The position numbers and the translations under genes were made by a program. Below the pieces are notes generated by a model. The model was given only the letters and a program-made list of their open reading frames with translations, was not told the origin of the DNA and did not search any database. A stretch of DNA of 64,000 bases from Halichondria panicea (taxonomy: Eukaryota; Porifera; Demospongiae; Suberitida; Halichondriidae), in the NCBI RefSeq assembly GCF_963675165.1, contig NC_087385.1:2914501-2978500 (forward strand), written 5' to 3'. Position 1 is the stretch's first letter. Every line of letters begins with the position of its first letter. Of this stretch, positions 1-12,000 are shown one piece after another.

Positions 1-3000
1 CAACTAAGCCAGCTACAGTCAGCTCTTGATTCAAAAGAAAAGGAGGTGAGTAATTGATCTAACACCAATCGGCATTAATTACTTGTGCAAAAACAATTTA
101 GTCGTTGCTAATACATGTACATGTAATAGTTGTACCATGGATATCAAGGGTGTATTGGATTTGTACTACTGAGGGTGCAGCCCGAGGGAATACATATAAA
201 TGCACGAAGTAGTAATATGGAGTGGTATTTTTATATGCTTGGCAAAATCGATTGGAAAAACGCATAGTCAGCGGCAAAATGCAGATAAAAAATTGCATAG
301 TCAGCTGAATTGATCTGCAAATCGCACAGAGTCAGCAAATCGATCTGCAAAATACAGATCAAAATTGCATAGTCAGCTGAATGCAGATCAAAATTGCACA
401 GTCAGTTGAATCGATCTGCAAAATGCAAATCAAAACTGCAGAGTTAACAAATCGATTTGCACGCGAAACGAATCGACAACAATGCTGAAGAAGGTCTGAC
501 AAGGTCACAAGAGGTCACTAAATACAAACCTTAATAGCATTCAAAGTTCTGTTACAGCTTTAAAGTATAGGTGTGTCTTCACAGTTCACATTCATTATGC
601 CTCGAGGCGTAGCCGCACGAGGAATACGGTAAAGCTGACTGTGTTTGTTTCTGTTCCAGCTATAACTGCTCAACGGTTGCAATGCGTTCTAGCCACGTTC
701 TCTTGGATTTGATTCGTGGATTAGCAAACTAAAGCTTCTTTCTCGAGTTATGGCTAGTTTGACTCACATTGAAGGCTGTTGCAGCCTCTTCATAGCATCA
801 TCTGTTCGCACAAACTTTCTATTCAACATAATTATGAGTTAGCCTTGCACTAAAGCGCTAGCTTTTTGTTAGCCACAAGAGTCAGAAAAGATCTGTTAAA
901 ACAGTTAGCTATAGTAGCCATTTGTGAACTTGACCTCTTGCAAACACACCCCTTATTCCTGTGGATGTAATGCGCATGCGCGCTCATCCCCACATGTGAG
1001 AGAATAAAGTCCCAGATCCAGATCCTCCTGGCAGAATCATCTTTTTCTTGAGGGCAATCTGATAAACCACGAGGCACAGCCGAGTTGATTACTCGAGCGT
1101 GTAAAGCAAATCAAATAGGGAGAGGGATTGGAAACGGAAGTTACCTCGAATTATATCCGCATTACGTTGGGGTGTAATCGAGGCTGTGTCTAACATTAGT
1201 ACCTTGACTGTCTGCTGGATATACTGTACATTTGTACTAAAACTTGCACTTACTTGAGACCATAATTATGGGACACAGTACACCGATGAGTTGCACAGTC
1301 TTAGCTATATTAGAAGCATTCTAGGTACATAAAGATCTCATAGCGTGACAAAGAACGTTTTGTACCTCTATAGCTATATGTTATCTTCACAAAAGTCAAA
1401 TATGTATTTTTTCTTTTCCAACTGATGCTCACCATTAGGGGGCATGAGAATGACGTTTTAGGGGGGCTCTGAATATCTTGTAGTGATCATAATTCATGAA
1501 ACATTGTTTCCTGCGTGTTGACACGGATTGACATCAAAGGCTCTCTGCTGCCATGCTGCAAATTCAATGTAAAGTGTCACGTGATGCTACTTTCGTTTCC
1601 AATCCCTCTCCCTATTCAATCTATGAGCAAATATACCACGAGAGGCCATAGTTTAACTGGCTTGTACTACCGTATAGCGGGTAATTTTCGGGGGACAAAA
1701 TATTCATAGTTCAGCAATATTGAGACATTTCGTGGTAGCTGCTTGCACTGCAGGTAAAGGTAGGCAAGGTCGCTTCATTCGTGGGTAAAATATTCGTGGT
1801 TCGTACTTATAACGATTATTGCCTTTTTCTTTATAATCTCCTGTGTAGCCATGCCGTAAGACTGCAACTTTAGGAAAAAATGTAAAAAAGATATTAATCG
1901 TTCGGATTTTGATGGCAATACTGGACTTTTTTAAGAGGCCACCATTATCTAACGGTTTGCAGTCAGACTTCGACACCAGAGCTGTACATAGTTTACTAGT
2001 TGTAGATTACAGTCATGCATTGTAGCTAGCTGCTTAGAGCCTTCTGTCGATACGAGAGAGAGAGTTCAAAGAATCGTGGCTATGTTTGAACTAAATCTGT
2101 TCCAATAGTTGAGTATTTGGCCCTAGCTGTCACTCCGCCGAAGAAGCTTTTTGTTGGCCGTGAGTTTGGACTTGAATAGAGCCTTACCTTGTCTATACCT
2201 AGGTACTATCAGCTTAGTGCTCTGAGCCGCTGCCCTCGAGAACAAGCGTTCGAAAATAGCACGTGTTTGATAATCGGTTGTTTACTCTAGCTAGCTGTTT
2301 TAACAGATCTTTTCTGACTCTTGTAGCTAACAAAAAGCTAGCGCTTTAGTGCAAGGCTAACTCATGTGTTGAATAGAAAGTTTGTGCGAACAGATGATGC
2401 TAGGAAAGATTCTAAAGAGACTGCAACAGCCTTCAATGTGAGTCAAACTAGCCATAACTCGAGAAGAAGCTTTAGTTTGCTAATCCACAAATCAAAATCC
2501 AGAACGTGGCTAGAAGCCTATAGAAGCTGTTAGTTTTCGTCACATTGCAACCGTTGAGCAGTTACAGCTGGAATACACACACAGACACACACACAGTCGT
2601 ATCCCCCGTGCGGCTATGCCTCGAGGCATAAAAACAACACACATTGTAAAAGACAGCAGTGCATATTCAAGATTGTACATGTACGTTGATGTAGACTACA
2701 AACCTATGGGAATGCCCATTTTTCTGAAGGCCGTACAAAATATCACATTCACTTCAAAGGTTACGATAGGTTTCATAGCTAAGAATACAGCAGACTCTGT
2801 TAATCCGGTAACCCTTGGGACAGTGCAGCTTGGCCGGAATAGCGAGGTGGCTGTATTTCAGGAAATAGCCGCAGCTTAAAAACGACCTTACCTCAAATCT
2901 AATGACAAATGAATTATTTTGCTCTCTATTCAAACTAATTTTATTTGCCAAACCCCACCCAAAACGTCATATCCGGCCGTAATAAATTAAATTACATTGA

Positions 3001-6000
3001 AAACTTTGGGGCAGCCAGCACTGGCCAGTATACGGAATAGCAAGAGTATAATTATGATAGAGAGAGAGTATCGAACGTAGGCATACTGTGTATCAGATGT
3101 ATGCAGAGAGTAACATGACTTCCCGTATCTGTCACAAGCTTCAAGCGTGGGTGATGTAGTCTATCAACCCATCCAAGTGTGAGTGATGTAATCTACTTTC
3201 TTGATAGATTACATCACCCACACTTGGATTGGTCAGTGTGCAAATTCCAAGCTTGTGACAGATACAGGAAGTCACGTTACTCTCTGCATACATCTGATTA
3301 GCCTCGATCCTAGGCCGATCCGTCTCCAATTGAACGCTAGGTCACCTACTAGGCCTCGTATTGATTGTATTTGGGCGTGATCTGGGCGTGGTTTTTTAAT
3401 GCATAAAACAAATTGACTCTGTGGTACAACAAAAAATGAATCCTCCAACAGTGGTCTTCAACAATAGCCTCTGGGGCAGTATACAGCAGGAAATACTTCC
3501 CAGAAGACACTTCTTTGGCAGTGGCAACCAAATCTTTGTCGATTCCTTTATTGCTACTGAGGATGGCAGCAGAAACACCTCTATTGTTTAGACTCCTGAC
3601 CTGGTCAATCATGAGTCTCATGATGGGGAGAGACAATTAACAAGAACAACACTTTTGTCAACAGGAGGAGCCTTGGTCCTACCTAGCTTGTAGTCCATTA
3701 AAAAGGGTAGCAACTGATATAGCAGAGAGACTTGCTATACCCCGTTGGGAACCAGATAAACATGTCCCTTCCCTCAAACAGGAGCTTGAGAGCCTGGGCC
3801 TGTTCTGCCATGAGAGTGAGGCCATCTTGCTTCAAACAAGACAACGCGTTGCATGCCATAGCTAGCTAGCTATAAATTGAGAACATGACACGGAGCTACA
3901 TTACTGTAACTTTTACGGGAGTAAAATGCCTCTACGTACACCTTTAGTATTACAGAAAAAAGCAGGAAACAAAATGTAAAGAATCTCTGCTTTTGTTTCC
4001 GGTTCTTGCCACGCCCAGATACAATCAATACCAGGCCGTATTTTTACAATCAACACCAGGCCTAGCTAGAAACAACTTGGCCTGGAATCGAGGCTAATGT
4101 ACAGTATGCCTACGTTTGATACTCTCTTCTCTATTATAATTATACTCTTGGGAATAGTGAGTGGCCGTACTTCAGGGTGAGTTTTGTGCAGTAAACATCT
4201 AGCTAACATTCCGTGCCAAGTTACTCAGCCTTGAATCGAGGCTAGTACATGTGCGTCTATAGTCTATGGCCGGTATATCGAGGTGGCCGTAATTCATAGA
4301 GCCGGAATAGCGAGAGTCTACTGTATTGAACTTCTTCACAACTGAAGCATGCAAGGTTAGGTTAGGTACTGATATGCTTATGCTATGATTCACACATTTT
4401 GACATCGATATGGTGTGGCTATTAAATATGACAATTCACACGCACCATAGCAGCGAGAGGTTTCCTTCCACCAGCCTTGGAGGCTCTGGCAATCTCAGCA
4501 AATAACACTACCACTTTGCTTCCATTGAACTTGTCAGTAATCTGCCTGGCAACTTCATTATCAGATAAGGAGACATCTTGAATCTATACATGTAAATCTA
4601 ATTATTATGAGGAGGAATATCAGACAGAATAAGAATGAGAAAATATCAATTGAGAACAGGCAAGACAACTGTTTGATCCTAATGAAATTCTTTTCTGCAG
4701 TCTTACTAGGCACTATCCTCCCCTCCCTCTAGTGTCAGCCATCGAATTCACGAAAATTACCCGCTATACGGTACTACCCTGAGAATAAAGGAAATCATCT
4801 AGGCCATGTTTTTGCTTTCGCTCAAAAGTATTAGAGTGTTATAGAAGAGGTAAATAATTTGCAATGTGCTTAGGGTGATTGTTTCACAAGAAAGGGGTGT
4901 CCACAGTTATTAAATAGTGCATACTGATCGTCTTAAATGGGTGTAGCCAAACAGTGGGAGCCAACCTTTGTCAAAGGCATATTATAGTCAGTATAGTCTG
5001 TGAGATAATCACAGAAAGTAGTATCAGTCTGAAAAGAGTTATCAGAAAAGGTTGGTTTGTGGCTTACCAGGACCTCAACAAAGAAGAAAATTGATTCTGC
5101 CAGGGCCGGGTTCAAAATGGATTCTCTTACACGTGGTATTGAGCGCGCATGCGCATTACATCCAAGAATAAAGGGTGTGTCTCACAAGTTCGATCAATAA
5201 TGGCTACTCAGAGGAGGTACGCCAATGTCAAAAGGTCACTAATTAAAACATGACGTGGGCTTATGTTTTACATCAGATACACTCCTGTTTACATGTAAAA
5301 CTGAGTTTACCCTCGCACCCCTGGGTATAATTATACACCACCACTATACATGTAGCTTCATCCTCTTTATAAAAAATCAGTTGAGCTATCGCGCCCCAGA
5401 CGAACCAGCTTGAGAGCTAGAGAACAGATCCCAGATTTAATTGCAACCTTTGACCTTTAATTGCATTCTTCGAAACCACAAGATATGGAAAATTAGCTTT
5501 CTGTAGCTAGGGTATAAATTTTGGTGCACTGGTTTGCTGTACTGGATAGATCTAGTTATAGCAAGCTTTCCAATCAGGCAAATAAACGATCAAGAGCAAC
5601 AGAAATGGTAGCTGCTATAATCCAAGCAAAGGTCAAGAACCCAGGACAAGATGTGTTCATTAAAAATGTCCCTGTTGACCTTGGCTTACCTCCTCTGATG
5701 GCTACTAACAATTTAATAGCTAGCTTCTTTAGCAGCTCTCTCTGACTCTTGTAGCTAGCAAAAAGCTAGCGCTTTAGTGCAAGGCTAACTCATAAGTTAA
5801 TAGAAAGTTTATGCGAACAAATGATGCTATGAAAGATTCTGAAGAGACTTGCAACAGCCTTCGACTTTAATGTGAGTCAAACTAGCCATAACTTGAGAAA
5901 AAAGCTTTAGTTTGCTAATCCACGAATCAAAATCCAAGAGAATATGGCTAGAAGCCTATAGAAGCTGTTAGTTTTCGTCGCATTGCAACCGTTGAGCAGT

Positions 6001-9000
6001 TACAGCTGGAACAGACACACAGACACACAGACACACAGTCAGCTTTACCGTATCCCTCGTGCAGCTACGCCTCAAGGCATAATAAATATGGTATTGGAAA
6101 TCACCTAGGATACGAAGCGAATCATTAAATAATAGTATACCGTACCCTCTGTGTATAATTATGCAGGGAGCAACTATAGTCCTATAATTATGCAGAGAAA
6201 GGGAACAATTACATGTAACACAAATCTGAGAACAAAGTTATCGCCCAATTTTTCAGGTTACCTTGCTGAAACAGTAGTAGTATGACCTACAACTTTTTAA
6301 TTACAAGTGTGAGCCTCGATTTGAGGCTGCGGGTGGGTGTATATTCGAGTAAAAACTCGCCGTTCGCGATTATACGCCCAGTCCCTTAACTTCTTGCAGA
6401 AAAAGGTGGGAGTATTTTCGCGAGGGTAAGGTATCTGACTGGTGGGATACCGTAGAAACTGGATTATTAGCGCATGCGCTCATGAGGTCCATAGCAGAGC
6501 TCTATACGCTTATATTTGAGAATGCACCTATAATGCAGTCATTTTCGAGCCCCACCCAGTAACCGGATGTCTCTACGATGAGAGCTAGCTGACTCGTAAG
6601 CTAGCTAGAAAGTGAGCAAGTAAGGCAACCCTAACTGGATCTATGTCATACTATTATGTTACAGTTCATTTTACTATATTCGTATTGACCAGGAACTGGA
6701 ACAGAAGGTCTAAGTCCACCTCATCTACGTCTCTCAGCATGATCAGACAACGTAACAGCATGCCCAAAGAGCCCTTCCAGATGGATATCACCAGCTATAT
6801 AGCTACCATGCACTGTACAAGCTAGCTACATGTAACTCATAGATTAGCTCACTAATATCCTTCACATAATCGGAAAAGTGCTTCAATTCGAGTACAAAAG
6901 ACCTGCAGTTGAGCATGCGCTTAAAATTAAGATACGCTTATAGTCGAGTAAACGCTAATAATTAATCCATTTTCTACGGTAATACAACTCTTACCCTACG
7001 GCCTCAGACTCGAGTTATAGCCTGTACAGGTTGCTTGCTAGCTCACTCGCTTGCTTTCCAAGCCGCTAGCTAGCTATATAGAGTTAGTGAAACATCATGC
7101 GTGAGGGACATCTGGTTACCGGGTGTGGCTCATTATACATCCTCGAATATAAGTATAAAGCTGCTATATTGACCCCATGCGCATATGCTATTCCATACGC
7201 TAATTAATAATCCAGTACAAAAGCGAAAAATGCGGCCTGTAATTAAAATAGTGTCCTCGGAAAGTGATACCCTGTTATTGTCATTCATTTAGGGTCAAGT
7301 AATGCAAGATGAACTTAAAATTGTTACGGAGTTTCGAAAGAAACGTGCTGAAATGCAGAAGCAGCTTGAGGAACTTCAATGTTGTCTGGATGAAGCAGCA
7401 CATGAACACAAAGTAACGCTCTCAACAATGGAACAGAGATTTTTTGAAGAAAAACTAAGACTTCAAAAGGAGGCTAACAGAAGAATTTCTGACTTGGCTG
7501 AAAAGGCACATACTGAAGCTGTGAGGTATTTAATTTATGCGAAATTCTTTACTATTGATTGTTAATCGTTTGTGATGCGGCCGTTATTCGAACGTGCGGT
7601 CGTCAAGGCAGTAATTGCACGTTGTCATTAACGACGTGCAATTACTGCCTTGACAACGTGCAATTACTGATACGCAATTAATCACTGTACGAATCACAGT
7701 GAATAATAGGACAACATGCGATTAGCACAATAATAAACTGATGTTGTCATCTTTCATAATGAAAGCACTGTGGGTGCTGATGCCTCGGTGGAGGTGTCAA
7801 AGCTACGTCACATAAGCTATTAGCAATACAAAATGTAGCTTATGCACACATTATGTACATTACAGTATACATCAATAAAAAGTTCCCGTTCCGTTTCTAA
7901 AAACGCACGTATAAACGGTAGCGTTAAACTGGATGCAAAATGCGACCAATTTCTCATTATAAATTAAAACGGTGATGTCATCATGAAAAATTGAAATTAC
8001 TTACACAATGATACTGTATGATTTATAGTACAATGAGCTAGCTAGCTAGCTAGCTATTATAAAGTACGTAGACATGCAGTCAGACATACTGGAGAAGAGA
8101 CGATGGTCTTCGAAAACGGTCATTCCAGGTCACAAATAACTTGAATGGAGGGCAGCTTAGTCTTGGGGCTGATGCGAGACCGAGAACAACTGGGGAAGCG
8201 GTGCACTGTTGCAAAATAGCATCTATAAGCTAACTAAGAGGATTAAAGCGCTAGACAATCAGCTATACTGTAGTACACAAGCTAGCTAGCTAGCTACTGC
8301 TACACTGTACTGTACGCACGATCACAAGTTAACGAATCTGCTTACTCAGCAATTTTTCTGCACATGCGTGAAAACAGTAGCGTTTTGCATAATACAATGC
8401 GTTCATTATGCGTTTTTTTAATGTATTTAAACGGGAATGGTGCGTTTTACGCAAACGGAATGGGAACTTTTTATTGATGGGTACTGTATTATCATGATGA
8501 ACATTTTTGCGTTAATTAATTTTGCTGCATGCAGGCAGAATCTAGAATCACAGGAAAACTCAAAGAGTGGGAGATGATGGACCATGATTTGTTAAAAAAA
8601 AATCGCTGCCAAAAGTCCAAGCATCAGCATCTCCCTCTTTTCACTCTTGCAGCTACCAATAGCTAGCGTTCTAGTGCAGACCCTTACAAAAATGCAATAT
8701 GAGCAGCACATATCAGCAGCACACGTTTACTTATATCTTGCACGTATCTGGCATTAATTTTGTTTAGCATTTGTGCTGCTTGCGTGCTGCATGGTGTATG
8801 TTGGACATAGGCGTGGGACGAGTGCAGAATGAGTGCAACTGTTATAGCTGTGGTACGTGTGCTGCACGTGTGCCTCATGTATGTAGCCTGCTTGTGTGCT
8901 GCTCGTATTTGAAGGTTGTGTGCTTCCCACATGTGTGCAGCACGCATGTAATGGCATGCAATGTACATGCGTGCTGCACACATGCCACTTACGATTGGTG

Positions 9001-12000
9001 CTTTAATTTTGCACCTATATTACGTGTATTGAACACGCGTGCTACCCATATTCTACATATATGCCATTTGAATGCCAGTATTAAAAGTTGCTGCCATGGA
9101 AACATGCATACAGATCCATAATTATGCACTAGAATGCAGTACAAGCTAACTTTGTTCAGGAATTATCGTTTGGGCTAGTTTGAAGCTCTTTTGGTCTTAA
9201 CTTGTCTGTTACTATCTTTGCTTTGGCTGTGATCAACTGTTTGCAGTGCTTTTCATATTTCTTTGAAGCTGGTAGCTCTTCGGCTTCTTTCTCTTCTCTC
9301 TTTCTTTTCAATTTGAGTATTGGATTTTCAGCCTGTTTGTTGCCTTCCACTACGTGTTAATCAACTACGGAACTTTTAGCGAGCTCTTTCTTTGTCTTTT
9401 GTAGTTCTTTTTTTCCACATATAATTGGTATTAAGAAGATGCTACAGCCCACAGGGAAGCATGAATACTTAGTAGACAAAGCCAATTAAAATTAGACTGT
9501 ACCTTGCTGTAAATACACTTTAATTCCTAAAATTAATGTGCTAAAAACATGAACCTTTAGCCAACAAGACAAAACTCACCAATGTCAAGCAAAAATAGTC
9601 TTGAATTTGCTCCTTTGTATCTATCATACTGTCCATTCTAAAAGAGCTTGCAGAGACAGAGTTTCAAAAATTGGGGCAGCTGCTAGTTCAACCGATGTGC
9701 AGCTGTCTATGCATGTATGTGGCATACGTGCAAGTCACTGCTATAACGGTTTGATGTGTGCCTAATGTGCGCAACCTACACGTGTGCAACTTGCATGTAT
9801 GTGGCATACGTGTAAGTCGCTGCTATAAAAGTTGATGTGTGCCTAATGTGCGCAACTTACATGTGTGCAACTTGCATGTGTGTGGCATACGTGTAAGTCA
9901 CTGCTATAAAAGTTGATGTGTGCCTAATGTGCGCAACCTGCACGTGTGCAACTTGCATGTGTGTGGCATACGTGCAAGTCGTTGTAGGAAAGTTTTATGT
10001 GTGCCTAATGTGCGCAACTTACACACATGCAGTTTTCATGCGTGTAGCACGCACGCCATATGTAATTGGAAATCAGATCTCATGTTGCACTTATCCTGCG
10101 TGCTGCACTCATTATTGCTAGTGTGCAGCCGCACTTAAACATTTTTGTAAGGGGAGCTACATTAACTACTAAGTAGCTACGCACTCTTCTGAAAAGGCTT
10201 CAATGGCATTCCAAGTAAGCAAAACTAAGCATAACTCGAGAATCAAGCCTGCAAATCCACGAATTATAATCCATGACTAGAAACTCGTACCTGCACTTCA
10301 TTGATCCTTGAGCAGCTATAGCAGTCTACACACACACACTATCGTATACCTCGCTTGCGCATGCGCACTAAGGCATAGTAATTATCCACTACTTTTGTGC
10401 AAATTCTATTTAGAACTGTAAAGCAGTCTACATGTCCATCTTTTTTTTAGGAATCTTGACGAACGCACTCAAAATGTGTATCGTGACAACATCAGGATGG
10501 CAGAAGCACTCACACTACATACAGAACATGAAGAAAGTCTGCAAAAGTCAAAGGATACACTTGAAATGGCCAACCGACAGCTAATGGCTGAGAAAGAGTT
10601 GAATCAGCAGCTTGTACTGGACAAAATTAGTCAAGCTCGTCACCATAAGAAAATGATCAAAGAGTTGCAGGTATATTGTCTTATGGCGTCATGTGTTGCT
10701 CAAATAGCTCCTTGAGGCTGCAATAAACCAGTGCACCCTCAAGGCAAGGGAGTTTATGGTAGTTAAACCCCTCCCGGTTCTGTATCGTAGCAATTGGGTG
10801 GGGTTTAACTACAGCATTCCTGATAAACTCCCTTGATATAATATATATATGTACCCCACTTGGGGTCTGTATCATATCAACTGGGTGGGGTTTAACTACC
10901 ATAAACTCCTTTAAACTCCCTTGCCTTGATATACATGTACCCCGGCCACTTGGGGTCTGTATCATAGCATCTGGGAGTGGTATGTTTACCTACCATGCGG
11001 CATTCCTCATAAACTCCCTCGCCTTGAAGGCGCACTGATTTTATACTACATGTAGATATACCTTTGTTGGCAAGGGTAGGACAGATGGGTCGGGCTCGCT
11101 AAACACCAGGAAGGCTGGAGAAAGGGTGGGGCTCACTGCTTGGACATGGACAAGTTAGTGCGTAGAGCTAGAAGCTTAGCACTATACGCACAAGATTGTC
11201 GTTCGTTTTCAAGAGTTTTTGAGACTGTTAGCTAGCTGTATCCAAAGTAAGGTACCGTAGGTACATGTAGCAATCATTGTTGATTCCAGTGGGTATATAA
11301 CACCTATTGTCCGCTACATCAGAATTCATAGCAGTAAACCTCCGAGGACGAGGGTGAAGCCCCGAGGTCCAAGGATGGTAATCACTGGTAATAATTATAC
11401 TGTATAGAGGGAATATTTCGAGGGTATAAATGTTCATAGTTTTCGCGGATTAAGCATGTACCGCGAATTTAATATCGCATGCATGCATGCATGCTGCAAA
11501 AAGGCTGCTATTCCACGAAAAACCCGCGAAAACCTTTCTAAAGGCATTTCCGCAAACATTTATATATACCCTCGAAATACCTGCTATACGGTAATCACTA
11601 GACAGTTGCTATGATACAGATCCCAGTACATATAAATCACTAGACATCACCTAGGATACGAAGTGAATATGTTTTATACCTGATAATGGAGAGTGGAATC
11701 AAAGGAGCTTTGTGTCACTGCTGCACTAGATAAGTCTACGCATGTAATGTCAACATCCATCTAATGTGTGGCCGGCCACAAGGGGAATTGTCTAAGTCCT
11801 ATATACATGAGTTCGAGCCTGATAAAAGTGATTGCAGGTCTGAGCAAAGCGCTACTAATCAAGTTTGGAAAGGGACTGATTGTCTCAAGAAATGACTCAA
11901 CTTTCTTTGGCCACACAAACTGTTTCTCCAGCCCCATCCGCTTTGTTTTCATGACCCCCGCTTGCTCCTTTTTATTTATTGAAGATCGTTAAACCAACTG

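Larger units (their letters stand above)
3047..4139. mobile_element. Inverted-repeat element inserted in the Tigger-like MITE
   Basis: Left arm 3047-3092 (GTATAATTATGATAGAGA ... GGCATACTGT) pairs with 4098-4139 in inverted orientation with few differences. It has been opened in its centre by two further elements (3092-3298 and 3299-4096). Confidence 0.55.
2788..4323. mobile_element. Tigger/pogo-like MITE, interrupted by nested insertions
   Basis: Ends: TA then CAGCAGACTCTGTTAATCCG on the left, and GCGAGAGTCTACTG then TA on the right. This is the CAGTnnACTCTCGnTAnTCCGG type typical of pogo/Tigger elements with TA duplication. A related copy at 58203-58586 lacks the inner 3047-4139 block, confirming that this block is an insertion. 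Confidence 0.72.
7758..10377 (+). repeat. Family B repeat, copy 1 (split twice)
   Basis: Start AATGAAAGCACTGTGGGTGC; end ACCTCGCTTGCGCATGCGCA ... GGCATA. Interrupted by 7863-8486 and by about 8681-10155, the latter bounded by CCCTTACAAAAATG and its inverse. Confidence 0.6.

Noticed and set aside
2616-2879. 87-codon plus-strand frame
   Set aside because: It runs from a family A end across non-related DNA into a Tigger-like terminus, so it is chance.
3180-3240. Possible rho-independent terminator or tRNA-like hairpin
   Set aside because: The stem is the inner inverted pair of a MITE in a eukaryotic genome; no tRNA box pattern.
8684-9121. Cys- and His-rich open frames on both strands
   Set aside because: They come from low-complexity GTGCTGCACGTG-type DNA in a transposon; composition is a by-product of the repeat.
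9918-10138. Two overlapping Cys-rich frames (MCLMCATCTCA type)
   Set aside because: Both are readings of the 81-bp satellite.
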